The notes beneath the pieces were generated by a model. It was not told where the DNA came from. It ran no database searches and saw only the letters and a list, made by a program, of their open reading frames with translations. Both the position numbers and the translations under genes were made by a program. From positions 130,758-194,757 of the forward strand of contig NZ_JBGUAU010000009.1 of assembly GCF_041820985.1 (NCBI RefSeq): DNA of 64,000 nucleotides. The letters are read 5' to 3'. Numbering within the stretch: position 1 is the first letter of the stretch; each line of letters begins with the position of its first letter. Below, one piece after another: positions 16,306 to 24,921 of this stretch. The DNA comes from Evansella sp041820985. Its GTDB lineage: Bacteria > Bacillota > Bacilli > Bacillales > Salisediminibacteriaceae.

Positions 16306-17235
16306 TTAAGTATTAGACTGCTTATCGAGTATGTGAAAAAATTTGTATTTTATATTTTCCGTCCAAGCGGTAGAATCCTCATATGCCCAATAGCGCATCC
16401 TACTATTTGCTGTATGTGCATTAACGAGAGGAAAACCATCACCATCTTTTGCAACAACTACAGTCGTATGATCCCAACGTCCATCTCCATTAAAATCATA
16501 GCATATAATATCCCCTCGCATGAGTTCATCTGCACTTGACACCTCTCGAGCCTGAAGACCAGTTTTTGCTCCACTAAAATACCATCGCAGCGCGTGCGCA
16601 ACAGTCCAGCTATAGCTCCAGCTTTTATTACGATACCACCATCCGTTTGCACGATCAGGGTGACCAATCATAGGCGCACCACCTGCTTGTAGGCACTGAG
16701 AAATAAAGTTTGTACAATCATTCTCAAATTTCTTGTACTCAGGATTAAAATCATTCCACCATCGTTCTGCATACCTAACAACAGCCAGCCGGTCATAGTT
16801 GTAATCCACTCTTGACCTATCTCCCTGTCTATCATTAAAAACCTGTCGAAAGCTCGATGGATCAGGTAGATCTTTATCTACCACTCCATCACGATGGATC
16901 TGATAATCATCAATTACTTCTCCATCTTCAATTACTGCTCTACGTAATTGAATCTGCTCCTCAATATAAAGTTTTTCGCACTGTTTGATTACGTGCTGTA
17001 ATGTAAGCCCATAATCAACAATCGATCTATTATAAAACTTTTGTTCTCGAACAATATAGCCATCCACGATATTTTTAACAATCTCCGCTTTACGTTTTTG
17101 TAAATTTTTATGCTTTCGTTGTAAGGCAAACATATCATTTTCACGAATAAATGAACCTGCTCTCTCCCCATCAACAAAGCATTGATGACAATCTTCTACG
17201 TACCTCTTGACTACTTCAATGCTTGAACTCAACAC
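16306..17235 (-). CDS. Putative amidase (amidase_6 / YhbB-like Cys hydrolase)
   Basis: 309 aa. The N-terminal half is charged and helical (HKNLQKRKAEIVKNIVDGY). The C-terminal half is an amidase_6 papain-like domain: NDCTNFISQCLQAGG with the likely nucleophile Cys174, RGDIICYDFNGDGRWDHTTVV with His256, and VNAHTANS. Residues 247-255 (DFNGDGRWD) form a Ca2+-loop-like DxNxDGxxD motif next to the His. No signal peptide is evident. B. subtilis YhbB sits beside queG as here. The substrate is unknown; the fold is often linked to wall peptides. Start GTG 17235, ribosome binding site AAGGAGGGGAAA. Confidence 0.8.
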   Translation of the reverse strand: MLSSSIEVVKRYVEDCHQCFVDGERAGSFIRENDMFALQRKHKNLQKRKAEIVKNIVDGYIVREQKFYNRSIVDYGLTLQHVIKQCEKLYIEEQIQLRRAVIEDGEVIDDYQIHRDGVVDKDLPDPSSFRQVFNDRQGDRSRVDYNYDRLAVVRYAERWWNDFNPEYKKFENDCTNFISQCLQAGGAPMIGHPDRANGWWYRNKSWSYSWTVAHALRWYFSGAKTGLQAREVSSADELMRGDIICYDFNGDGRWDHTTVVVAKDGDGFPLVNAHTANSRMRYWAYEDSTAWTENIKYKFFHILDKQSNT

Positions 17236-17684
17236 TTTCCCCTCCTTTTTCTCCTTTTACTATCCTATTCATGCATACGGAAAATAAATGATAAAAAAAT
17301 GAAGAGTTTATCATATATACCTGAAAATTTCGTGATCACATTAACCCATAATTATAATGAATACTAACTGTGTGAGCTCATATTCCATTCGCTACTGCCC
17401 ACTCCCTATCCTGAGGGGAGTTGCCGAGCCTTCTGCAGTCCTTCTTCGCACTTAAGTCTCTCCCCTCCTCTACTCTGCTTCCCACAGGAGTTCCGTGGAC
17501 AATCGCTCATTGCATATAAAGTGGTAAGTTGTTAACCACGTCATAACAATTTTCATCCGCAATGGTGAATTTTTATTGTTACTCTTTGCTGGTATAAAAA
17601 GAGAGAACTCCAAAAGTCGAATTCAAAGCCATTGAAAGCCTTAGATTCGAGTTCCTTTTGGAGTCCTCTTCATAGTATATGAGA
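17236..17684. other. Intergenic region with a degenerate palindromic repeat and a terminator
   Basis: About 450 nt without a gene. The part 17388-17515 (CTCCCTATCCTGAGGGGAGT ... CTTCCCACAGGAGTTCCGTGG) looks like a decayed relative of the intergenic palindromic repeats of Bacillaceae; I could not align it fully to the family A copies. Confidence 0.4.
17601..17670. terminator. Large hairpin/terminator after ogt
   Basis: ACTCCAAAAG (17607-17616) pairs with CTTTTGGAGT (17655-17664). Inner bases TCGAATTC and GATTCGAG can also pair. It lies just beyond the ogt stop. Confidence 0.6.
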
Positions 17685-18215
17685 TTACGATATTTTTTCT
17701 ATCGCGCCTTCTAGCCTTAGTAAATACTCTTTCTTATCTAAACCTCCACCATAGCCAACCATAGATCCATTACTACCAATTACCCGGTGACATGGAATAA
17801 TGATTGGTACAGGGTTTTGGTTATTCGCACCACCAATCGCTCTCACTGCTTTTGGTGCACCTATCTCAATTGCTATATCTTTATATGATCTAGTTTCACC
17901 ATAGTAAATGTCTTTTACTTTATTCCAAACAAGAGTCTGAAATCTTGTTCCGTATAAGTCTATGGGCAAATCAAAGTTCGTTCTTTCGCCTCGAAAGTAC
18001 TCTTCTAACTGACAAATTGGCTCCTGTAATTGTTGAAAGTCCTCAACCAGTTCTACATTCATTAACCGTTTTTTTAACCAAGTATCAATATTTGAGCAAG
18101 TTTCCTTAATGGAGCCAAATTCGATAAAACAAATGCCACGCTCTGTTTTTCCAATCGTTAACACACCTATTGGACTATCCATTTCGGCATAGTAAATGTA
18201 CGGTCGCTTAACCAT
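17685..18215 (-). CDS. ogt: Methylated-DNA--protein-cysteine methyltransferase
   Basis: 176 aa. The active-site motif is IIIPCHRVIGSNGSMVGYGGG (Cys accepts the alkyl group), preceded by the HTH segment KDIAIEIGAPKAVRAIGGA. It repairs O6-alkylguanine by suicidal transfer. The length and N-terminal domain match stand-alone OGT rather than the Ada fusion. Ribosome binding site GGGGGTAAGAA before ATG 18215. It lies 76 nt after queG on the same strand and may be co-transcribed. Confidence 0.95.
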   Translation of the reverse strand: MVKRPYIYYAEMDSPIGVLTIGKTERGICFIEFGSIKETCSNIDTWLKKRLMNVELVEDFQQLQEPICQLEEYFRGERTNFDLPIDLYGTRFQTLVWNKVKDIYYGETRSYKDIAIEIGAPKAVRAIGGANNQNPVPIIIPCHRVIGSNGSMVGYGGGLDKKEYLLRLEGAIEKIS

Positions 18216-18291
18216 TTCTTACCCCCACTTTCGAACACAGATATTACATTTTTTTAAAACTATGAATACAGGTTTCCCACTTACCATACCA

Positions 18292-19434
18292 TCATTTCTT
18301 ACGCTGATAAATAGTTTCAAGCCCTTTAGAAATCTCTTCAACAGCGTCCTTATCATCTTCTTTTTCCAAAGCTAGATTTAATCGCTTCTCCGATTCTTCT
18401 CCACCAATTTCCCCTATTGCCCATGCTGCCGTTCCTCGTATTACCGGTCGAGGATCATTTTTCAACAATTCATAGAGAGTAGGCAATGCGCTTTCCTCTT
18501 TATAATGAGCTAACGCAATAATTGCATTTCGTTGAATTGGTTTTTTGCCACGCCATGACCCTGAAACATGCCCGAACTTTTCCTTAAATTCACGATTACT
18601 TATCGTTAATAACGGTAGTAATCTAGGTTTCGCTAGATCAGGATCAGGTTCCATCTCTTCATGATGATGGTGATCTTTCCCTTTATTTTCGGGGCAGACA
18701 ACCTGACACGTATCACATCCGTAAAGACGATTACCTAACTTTTTCCGATATTGATCCGGTAAAAAATCCTTTGTTTGTGTTAAAAAAGCAATGCACTTAT
18801 TGGAATCTAATTGCCCACCTTGAACAAGTGCTCCTGTGGGACACGCGTCTACACATTTGTTACATTCCCCACATTGGTCCTCTATAGGAGTGTCTACAGG
18901 TAAACTTAGTGTTGTGATCATCTCCCCTAAGTACACATATGAACCAAACTCTGGGGTTATAACAGCACAATTTTTCCCACTCCAACCAATACCTGCCCTC
19001 TCTGCTACCGCACGATCTGACAATTCTCCTGTATCCACCATGGATAAGCATCTTGTATCAGGAACACGCTCTACAATAAATTCTTCAAGAGCTTTTAATT
19101 TCCTTCTTAAAATATGGTGGTAATCCTCCCCCCAAGATGCTCTGCAAAAAATTCCACGACGATCTCCCTTCACAGAGCGGGGAGCATTTTTCAAACGGGA
19201 AGGGTAGGCTAATGCAATAGAAATAATTGTTTTCGCTACTGGTAATAACTTTGCAGGTGTGGTTCGTTCTTCTATTGTTCCTTTTTCAAATCCAGATTCA
19301 TATCCTAATTGTTGTTGGTCCTTCAACCGCTCGCGAAATAGGACAAAGGGGTCCACTGCGGCAAACCCAATTTTGTCGATGCCTATACTCTTACTGTATG
19401 CAATGATCTCTGACTTTAGCTGGGCATTTACCAC
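18292..19434 (-). CDS. queG: Epoxyqueuosine reductase QueG
   Basis: About 380 aa. The cobalamin-binding N-terminal domain (RGIFCRASWGEDYHHILRRK, SMVDTGELSDRAVAERAGIG with the catalytic Asp) is followed by two 4Fe-4S motifs (CGECNKCVDACPTGAL and CDTCQVVCPENKG) and C-terminal HEAT-like repeats (VIRGTAAWAIGEIGGEE). It carries out the last step of queuosine synthesis in tRNA wobble positions. The frame opens at GTG 19443, inside the AGGTGA site; the GTG at 19434 has a 5-nt spacer and is preferred. The QueG-specific extended length matches B. subtilis YhbA. Confidence 0.96.
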   Translation of the reverse strand: MVNAQLKSEIIAYSKSIGIDKIGFAAVDPFVLFRERLKDQQQLGYESGFEKGTIEERTTPAKLLPVAKTIISIALAYPSRLKNAPRSVKGDRRGIFCRASWGEDYHHILRRKLKALEEFIVERVPDTRCLSMVDTGELSDRAVAERAGIGWSGKNCAVITPEFGSYVYLGEMITTLSLPVDTPIEDQCGECNKCVDACPTGALVQGGQLDSNKCIAFLTQTKDFLPDQYRKKLGNRLYGCDTCQVVCPENKGKDHHHHEEMEPDPDLAKPRLLPLLTISNREFKEKFGHVSGSWRGKKPIQRNAIIALAHYKEESALPTLYELLKNDPRPVIRGTAAWAIGEIGGEESEKRLNLALEKEDDKDAVEEISKGLETIYQRKK

Positions 19435-19533
19435 AGTTTTCACCTACTTTCTTTTATTTTCTACTTTATTTCACAATTTCTCAAAGTATAACTTGTGTAT
19501 ATCTTTCATTGTACATGTAATGAACGCATGAAA

Positions 19534-19561
19534 AAAGTAGCGTTCCATGGAACACTACTTT
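19534..19561 (-). terminator. Terminator after tRNA-Gly
   Basis: Stem AAAGTAGCGTTCCA/TGGAACACTACTTT (one mismatch), followed on the minus strand by a T-run. It is directly downstream of the tRNA. Confidence 0.8.
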
Positions 19562-19574
19562 GAGTTTATGTTTT

Positions 19575-19648
19575 TGGAGCGGGTGATGAGAATCGAACTC
19601 ACGACATCAGCTTGGAAGGCTGAGGTTTTACCACTAAACTACACCCGC
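19575..19648 (-). tRNA. tRNA-Gly (anticodon TCC)
   Basis: Minus strand: acceptor GCGGGTG pairs with CACCCGC and the CCA end is encoded. The anticodon stem-loop TCAGC-CTTCCAA-GCTGA gives anticodon TCC (reads GGA/GGG). The T-arm is GAGTTCGATTC. It is solitary with its own terminator. Confidence 0.96.
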
Positions 19649-19983
19649 TTATTTGCGTTTTCTACTCATAACGCTGTACACATTATTATCTTTAAATAAC
19701 TTTTTTTGATGATGTTTGTATTTTACTACTTATAAAAGAGCATGTCAAATGGATTGAAGAAGTTTATTGATTAGTTTTTTGATAAAAAAGCTAAATGGCT
19801 CTTATATCTTGGTTTTTATTTGCTTTTCTATAATTTTTTACACTCAGTGGATGATTATGAGCTAGTTTTTGTCCCTAATTGTGCTATCAGTTATCAGGTA
19901 ACTGGTTAAACTAACAAATCTAGTCGGTTTTAAGCTATTTTGATGCTAGCCTGAATGGATTCATTCCCTGGCATTTTGTATAT

Positions 19984-20076
19984 CTAACAATTGAGTCTTA
20001 CTATCTAACAATTTAACGGTGATATCTAACAATTCGAAACTAAATACTAACAATTAGAGCCTAAATACTAACAATT
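19984..20076. repeat. Five CTAACAATT motifs at exact 21-nt spacing (array 2)
   Basis: Perfect CTAACAATT copies start at 19984, 20005, 20026, 20047 and 20068. The last part (CTAACAATTAGAGCCTAAAT followed by ACTAACAATTTGTC) closely matches the end of array 1, including the final TTTGTC. As in array 1, it begins a few tens of nucleotides beyond the terminator of a minus-strand gene. Copy number, phase, orientation and end sequence all agree, so this is a real sequence family. Confidence 0.88.
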
Positions 20077-20102
20077 TGTCGAATGTAAAATTAAAAGGCA
20101 CC

Positions 20103-20121
20103 GAAAAAGCTATGCTTTTTC
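20103..20121 (-). terminator. Terminator of the His-rich lipoprotein gene
   Basis: Stem GAAAAAGC/GCTTTTTC with a 3-nt loop, downstream of the stop at 20169. On the minus strand the hairpin is followed by GGTGCCTTTTAATTTT. Confidence 0.6.
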
Positions 20122-20168
20122 AATGCCCTCAAGTAACCTATGCACTCCCACAACAGGAGAAACTCACA

Positions 20169-21464
20169 TCAATGCGCATGATCTCCCGCAATCTCCAGCT
20201 TCTCATCTAGAATACCCTGAACTCGATACGAAATAATCTCGCTAGAACCAAATAAATAAGCATGATTGTATGGGCCAGCCATTGGGTTATCAGAGAAAGT
20301 CGGACGAATCGATGCTAAGAACTCGTACAATTCCTCACTAATTTCGTCCTCTAACCAAATTAACGGAGTGTGCTTCCCTAAGTGCCCTAAAGGAGCACCA
20401 GCAATCGCAAACATCGGTGAATTCAACGAAGCAAACGACAAACCATGTCCAGGCTCCCCTTGCCCCCAGCCAACCTGAGTAGCATCATCTCGGAAAACCG
20501 CAAACTCAACGGACATCTCCGCAGGTGTGGAACCACCAATACGTTGAACAGATCCAAACTCCTCCAACTCCTCAACCACAGAAGCTGAAATCACATCCTC
20601 CGAACCCATCACAAAAATGCTAGCATTCCCATCACGTTTTTCCAAAGCCGCCCTAGTCACCTCAGGCACCTCATCCGTCACAAACAGAACCGACTCGTTC
20701 ATATGCGCAATCCACTGCCCCGCGATGATCGAATACTCCTTCGCACTCTCATCAATAGAAGCAATAATCACACTCTCATGGACTTCTCCAATGATTTCGG
20801 AAAACATTTGTTCAACATCTACTGCAAACTGTATCGCATCGTTCCCTGGAAGATGTTCTACAGCAAACCCATCCAACTGAGCAAGAACTTCTTCCTCCAC
20901 ATCTCCCATTACCATAACTTCCGTACCATTCACATTGCCCTTAGGCTGTAAACGGTGAATTTCATTCATCACTGATTCAGGGATTTCTCCATTTTCCGTA
21001 TATAAAATTGGTCCATCATTCGGATGATGAATAAGTGTTGTACTCGCTAAAGCAATTCCCCAGTTTTCTAGCGGCGCTAGAATTACTGTTCCTGGCTGAT
21101 TCTGCTCATGTGTAGCAGGCCAGATTAACTGAGACACCCAAATAGAAAAAGTAATCGGATCCTCTGCATCTAAACGAGTTGTATTTTTCATCTGATGATG
21201 CAATAAGTTCTGCATCGCATTCTCGTTGAAGTTCGAAGGTGCGTTTGCAAAGTCATTATGTGCGTCGTCACTATGACCATGATCGTGATGATCACCATGA
21301 TCCGCTCCATGACCTTCACCGTGTTCCTCATCGTTTCCTTCTGTTTCTTCTTGCTCACTATCCGTATTTGAATGAGTATTTCCTCCGTGTGCCCCATCAT
21401 TTTGGCATCCTAATAAGAATAATGGAAGAAGCACCAAAAGAATTAGCAAAAATAACTTTTTCAT
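20169..21464 (-). CDS. His-rich lipoprotein with cell-wall-binding-repeat-2-like domain
   Basis: 431 aa. A lipoprotein signal peptide ends at the lipobox LLGC (about Cys20). Residues about 22-70 are a Glu/His/Asp-rich tether (EGHGADHGDHHDHGHSDDAH) able to bind divalent metals. The rest shows repeats of an alpha/beta type seen in cell-wall-binding repeat 2 proteins: GTVILAPLENWGIALAST, VMVMGDVEEEVLAQL, SIFVMGSEDVISASVVEEL and VQRIGGSTPAEMSVE. It should be anchored on the outer face of the membrane. Ribosome binding site AGGAGTGAAGAA. A role in metal capture or wall attachment is inference. Confidence 0.7.
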   Translation of the reverse strand: MKKLFLLILLVLLPLFLLGCQNDGAHGGNTHSNTDSEQEETEGNDEEHGEGHGADHGDHHDHGHSDDAHNDFANAPSNFNENAMQNLLHHQMKNTTRLDAEDPITFSIWVSQLIWPATHEQNQPGTVILAPLENWGIALASTTLIHHPNDGPILYTENGEIPESVMNEIHRLQPKGNVNGTEVMVMGDVEEEVLAQLDGFAVEHLPGNDAIQFAVDVEQMFSEIIGEVHESVIIASIDESAKEYSIIAGQWIAHMNESVLFVTDEVPEVTRAALEKRDGNASIFVMGSEDVISASVVEELEEFGSVQRIGGSTPAEMSVEFAVFRDDATQVGWGQGEPGHGLSFASLNSPMFAIAGAPLGHLGKHTPLIWLEDEISEELYEFLASIRPTFSDNPMAGPYNHAYLFGSSEIISYRVQGILDEKLEIAGDHAH

Positions 21465-21681
21465 TTCTTCACTCCTACTTTTTTTATGTTGTTACGATAG
21501 TTTTTAATCTTTTATGTTTCCTTAATCAATTTACACAGAAAAAGTGAAGAAAGTATGAAGATAAAACACAATATATTTCCTTTTTCAAAAATCCGATGTT
21601 TTTTTATAAAAAAATCGGTTATTGGTACTAATAAAGAGACATTCTAAAAAATGATAACTATAAAATTAGGAGTGTTTTGCT

Positions 21682-22560
21682 ATGAAATATAATGAAGTTA
21701 ACAATCGACAAACAAATGGACAACCCCCACAGCATCAAAACCACCAGCCTGGTTTTGAAACAGAAATGAATCCTAAACCAATTTATGAAGACCCCAATTA
21801 CAAAGGTAGCGGGAAATTAAAAGATAAAGTGGCATTTATCACTGGAGGCGACAGTGGAATTGGTCGCGCTGTTGCCATTGCATTTGCCAAAGAAGGGGCC
21901 AAGCTTACCATAACGTATTTAGATGAAGAACAAGATGCACAGATAACAAAGGAAGAAGTAGAGAAGTACGGTGGGGAATGTCTCACAATTGCAGGAGATA
22001 TTGGCGACAAATCCTTTTGTGAGAACGCCATTCAACAAACGGTAGATAAATTTGGTGGATTAGACATTTTAATTAATAATGCGGCAGAACAGCATTATCA
22101 AGAAAAAATCGAGGATATTACAGAAGAACAAATGGAGCGAACGTTCAAAACGAATATTTTTTCCTGCTTCCATTTAACAAAAGCAGCAATGCCACATTTA
22201 AAAAAAGGAAGTGCGATTATCAATTCAGCTTCCATTGTGGCTTACAAAGGAAATCCTGTATTAATGGATTATGCTTCAACAAAAGGAGCAATGATTGCTT
22301 TCACAAGATCTTTATCTGAGAACATTGTATCAAAAGGAATCCGTGTGAATGCGGTGGCTCCTGGTCCCATCTGGACACCACTCATCCCTGCATCGTTCCC
22401 TGCAGATCAGGTAGCCAAATTCGGCGTAAACACTCCAATGGGGCGTCCTGGTCAACCTGCGGAGTTAGCACCAAGTTACGTTTATCTAGCGTCAGACGAT
22501 TCCTCGTACGTATCAGGACAAGTTATTCACGTAAATGGTGGATCTATCGTAAACGGATAA
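21682..22560 (+). CDS. SDR-family oxidoreductase (YhdF/YhxC-type)
   Basis: 292 aa. A Gln/Asn/Pro-rich N-terminal extension (about 45 residues) precedes a classical short-chain dehydrogenase: cofactor motif TGGDSGIGRAVA, NNAAEQ, catalytic Ser in INSASIVAYKG, and YASTKGA (YxxxK). The N-terminal extension and the GDSGIGRA variant are typical of the general-stress SDRs YhdF/YhxC of Bacillus, whose substrates are not defined. Ribosome binding site AGGAGTG. It is single and ends in its own terminator. Confidence 0.88.
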   Translation: MKYNEVNNRQTNGQPPQHQNHQPGFETEMNPKPIYEDPNYKGSGKLKDKVAFITGGDSGIGRAVAIAFAKEGAKLTITYLDEEQDAQITKEEVEKYGGECLTIAGDIGDKSFCENAIQQTVDKFGGLDILINNAAEQHYQEKIEDITEEQMERTFKTNIFSCFHLTKAAMPHLKKGSAIINSASIVAYKGNPVLMDYASTKGAMIAFTRSLSENIVSKGIRVNAVAPGPIWTPLIPASFPADQVAKFGVNTPMGRPGQPAELAPSYVYLASDDSSYVSGQVIHVNGGSIVNG

Positions 22561-22566
22561 ACATGT

Positions 22567-22615
22567 AAGGCTCATAACAAAGAGGGATCGTTTCCTCTCT
22601 TCTGTTATGAGCCTT
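22567..22615 (+). terminator. Terminator after SDR gene
   Basis: Stem AAGGCTCATAAC/GTTATGAGCCTT followed by TTGATTATTG. Confidence 0.75.
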
Positions 22616-22634
22616 TTGATTATTGATGTTGTAC

Positions 22635-23492
22635 CTACAAAACAAACAAAATCCCGTTCCCTGACGGATCTCTTCCAAATAGACCACCCTCCCGATTTTC
22701 CACCTCAATGTCGTTCTGCACTAATTTACCCATAATGCTCTCCATCTCTTCCATGGAAGGCACGGTAATTGTAAAGTACTCCATTTGAACAACAGATGAT
22801 GGTGGTTGTGGTGCTCCCACACCTGCCCATGTATTTAAACCTAAATGATGATGATAATCTCCTCCTGCAATAAAGAGGGCGTGATCAGCAATTTCTATTT
22901 TGATAGGAAAACCAAGAATGTTATGGTAAAAATCCTTTGTTTTCTCCATATCAGCAACATGTACATGGACATGCCCTAGGATTGTATCTTGATGCAATCC
23001 ACTCCAATTTTCTCCAATAGCTTCCGCTAACAATCCTTGTACATCTAACGGATCACTGGCAACAGCTAGTGTTCCATCTTGGTTCACTTTCCAACTTTCT
23101 TTTGGTCTGTCGGCATAAATTTCAATTCCATGACCGTCTGGATCACGCAAATAAACCGCTTCACTAAACAAATGATCCGACGCCCCATCAAGTCTGTATT
23201 GTGAGTTCAATAAGTGCTGTAAAGATATAGCAAGTTCTTTTCGATTCGGAACTAAAATTGCAAAGTGATACAAACCAGTTGTTCGGTGTTGATTGATTGT
23301 TGCATCACTCTGCTCCCTTAACTCTACTAGTGTTGTTTTCCCATCAGCAGTGAGTGACACGAAATCGTCACATTTATCCAACACTGTAAAACCTAATAGT
23401 TTTGTATAAAAATCAATAGAATCTTGTATATTTTGAACGGTAAGTTTTATCTTTCCAATCCCTATCTTAGGGGAAATCTCCTTTTGTACCAT
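22635..23492 (-). CDS. catE: Catechol-2,3-dioxygenase CatE (VOC/extradiol)
   Basis: 285 aa, the length of B. subtilis CatE/YfiE, with two vicinal-oxygen-chelate modules. Module 1: GIGKIKLTVQNIQDSIDFY, GLYHFAIL, YLRDPDGHGIEIYADRP. Module 2: GHVHVHVADMEKTKDFY, HHHLGLNTWAGVGAPQPP, GRDPSGNGILFVL. The His/His/Glu iron ligands are in module 2 (HVHVHV, HHHLGLN and the C-terminal region). It would cleave catechol-type rings. It stands alone, without the catD partner found in B. subtilis. Confidence 0.85.
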   Translation of the reverse strand: MVQKEISPKIGIGKIKLTVQNIQDSIDFYTKLLGFTVLDKCDDFVSLTADGKTTLVELREQSDATINQHRTTGLYHFAILVPNRKELAISLQHLLNSQYRLDGASDHLFSEAVYLRDPDGHGIEIYADRPKESWKVNQDGTLAVASDPLDVQGLLAEAIGENWSGLHQDTILGHVHVHVADMEKTKDFYHNILGFPIKIEIADHALFIAGGDYHHHLGLNTWAGVGAPQPPSSVVQMEYFTITVPSMEEMESIMGKLVQNDIEVENREGGLFGRDPSGNGILFVL

Positions 23493-23648
23493 TATAATTC
23501 CACCTTTTAATTACTTTTCGTAAGTAACTATATAATATACCGGTGGAGTTGTCAAAGAAATTATACTCTTTTTTTTCAAAAAAATATGAAATAAAATCCG
23601 TATGAAATATTGTTTTTGGGAAAAATTACAGTTATGGAGGTGATAATA

Positions 23649-23834
23649 ATGGCTAATAACAACAATAACAACAACCGTGCGAACCGCAACAATAACAACA
23701 ATAACAATAACAACAACAACTTAGATGTAAATGCAAATGCGGAATTCGCAAATGAGAATGAATTCAACAACAACAACAATAACAACAACGCAAGAAATAA
23801 TAGAAACAACCGTAACAACAATAACAACAACTAA
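23649..23834 (+). CDS. Asparagine-rich low-complexity small protein, 61 aa
   Basis: ATG at 23649 behind a perfect GGAGGTGA (23637-23644). The product is almost entirely Asn with scattered Arg, in blocks of seven to eleven Asn, around a short central segment LDVNANAEFANENEF. The codons mix AAC and AAT, so the repeat is kept at protein level and is not simply a slipped DNA run. A terminator follows. It slightly recalls small acid-soluble or coat proteins of spores in size and Asn/Gln bias (AEFANEN compared with EFASETN of gamma-type SASP), but that is speculation. The antisense poly-Leu frame is a shadow. Confidence 0.75.
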   Translation: MANNNNNNNRANRNNNNNNNNNNNLDVNANAEFANENEFNNNNNNNNARNNRNNRNNNNNN

Positions 23835-23852
23835 ATATACTTAACCCTCTCG

Positions 23853-23886
23853 ATAGCCTCCTTACATACGTAGGGGGCTATTTTTC
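23853..23886 (+). terminator. Terminator after the Asn-rich protein gene
   Basis: Stem ATAGCCTCC/GGGGGCTAT followed by TTTTTCT. The convergent lipoprotein gene ends at 23899. Confidence 0.7.
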
Positions 23887-23898
23887 TATTAATTTGAT

Positions 23899-24630
23899 TT
23901 ATCTAATGGATCGGAGTTTATCTTCCAATGCCTGCAAATCATGATATTCTTCTAAATAATTATTTATAATTGGCATGGACTCAAATACATCAACGTAGAT
24001 ACCTTCTCTCACTTTTACAACATGCTCTGCTCGGTTATGGTCTGGGTTCGTTAACACAATACTCTCACTTAACTGCCCTTCCATTCGCTCTGAAATGAAC
24101 TGCATAGATTGATCCTGGTCAATCTCAATCATATAAGCATCACTTGATCTACTATACGTGGTAGCACCAATCGGATTTTTTCGTAAAAACAAAATGTATT
24201 GCTTGGTAGGATCCGGTGTTTTATATTCTGGACTCGGAACCATAACATTACTTATATGCTTGCCAGCATGATCATGGACTGCTACTTCAAAACCATAGTA
24301 TAGAATCGGATGAATTTCCCCTACTATATTCCCTTTAAAAACTTCATCTACTTGAAATTCATAAAGATGTCCTTCTGCATACAAATGATCATCAGGCAAG
24401 TCACCTATTCTGATCATGTTTTCTTTGCTTAGTATATCTCCGAAAGAGCCTTTCACTATTAACTCTGTTTTTCTAATTAGCTCATCCAAATCAGCAGGTG
24501 GTGGTTCTTCATCACCTGAAATGGAAACTTCATAAACTATGGGCTCTGCTACTTCTTCGTTATTATCACAAGCATGCAAAAATAAAAGGAATGGTAACAC
24601 AAGCAATGATATATGCTTCCTTTTCTTCAT
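23899..24630 (-). CDS. Putative lipoprotein of unknown function
   Basis: 243 aa. N-terminus KKRKHISLLVLPFLLFLHAC is a lipoprotein signal with Cys at about 21. The mature part is acidic, starts with a Pro-rich stretch (DEEPPPADLDELIRKT) and has a beta-rich core (VDEVFKGNIVGE, KQYILFLRKNP). No catalytic motif recognised. The segment ELIVKGSFGDIL with VFKGN is reminiscent of small secreted OB-like or immunity-type proteins, which is only an impression. Ribosome binding site AGAGGGGGATCCCG. It is monocistronic. Confidence 0.6.
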   Translation of the reverse strand: MKKRKHISLLVLPFLLFLHACDNNEEVAEPIVYEVSISGDEEPPPADLDELIRKTELIVKGSFGDILSKENMIRIGDLPDDHLYAEGHLYEFQVDEVFKGNIVGEIHPILYYGFEVAVHDHAGKHISNVMVPSPEYKTPDPTKQYILFLRKNPIGATTYSRSSDAYMIEIDQDQSMQFISERMEGQLSESIVLTNPDHNRAEHVVKVREGIYVDVFESMPIINNYLEEYHDLQALEDKLRSIR

Positions 24631-24921
24631 CGGGATCCCCCTCTTTTTTTTGGCCCTTGTTAAAAGGAAAAAACGTTTTTTGCCTTCCGATATAGAAGTA
24701 TTTCAAATACAATTTACTCTTATTATAGGACGAATGATTTCTTCTAGAGGTTTCATTCTATTTAGTTCTCTGATTTCCCATGAAAATTCATTGTAAAAGA
24801 GAGGATTAACTGGATATTTATGTTAAAATAAAGATATGTAATTATACGGACATTATATACCACCCACTTTTAACAATTTATTAAAAGTAGAGTCAGTATT
24901 TTGAGGGTTTGGAGGGATTAT

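Larger units (their letters stand above)
19649..20168. other. Intergenic region with no gene seen; holds the second 21-nt array
   Basis: About 520 nt, AT-rich, without a supported reading frame. The only structured parts are the phased CTAACAATT array (19984-20076) and the terminator at 20103-20121. Confidence 0.6.

Noticed and set aside
23576..23830. Poly-leucine 84-aa frame on the minus strand.
   Set aside because: It is the antisense shadow of the Asn-rich gene (AAC/AAT read backwards gives Val/Leu-type codons) and has no ribosome binding site.
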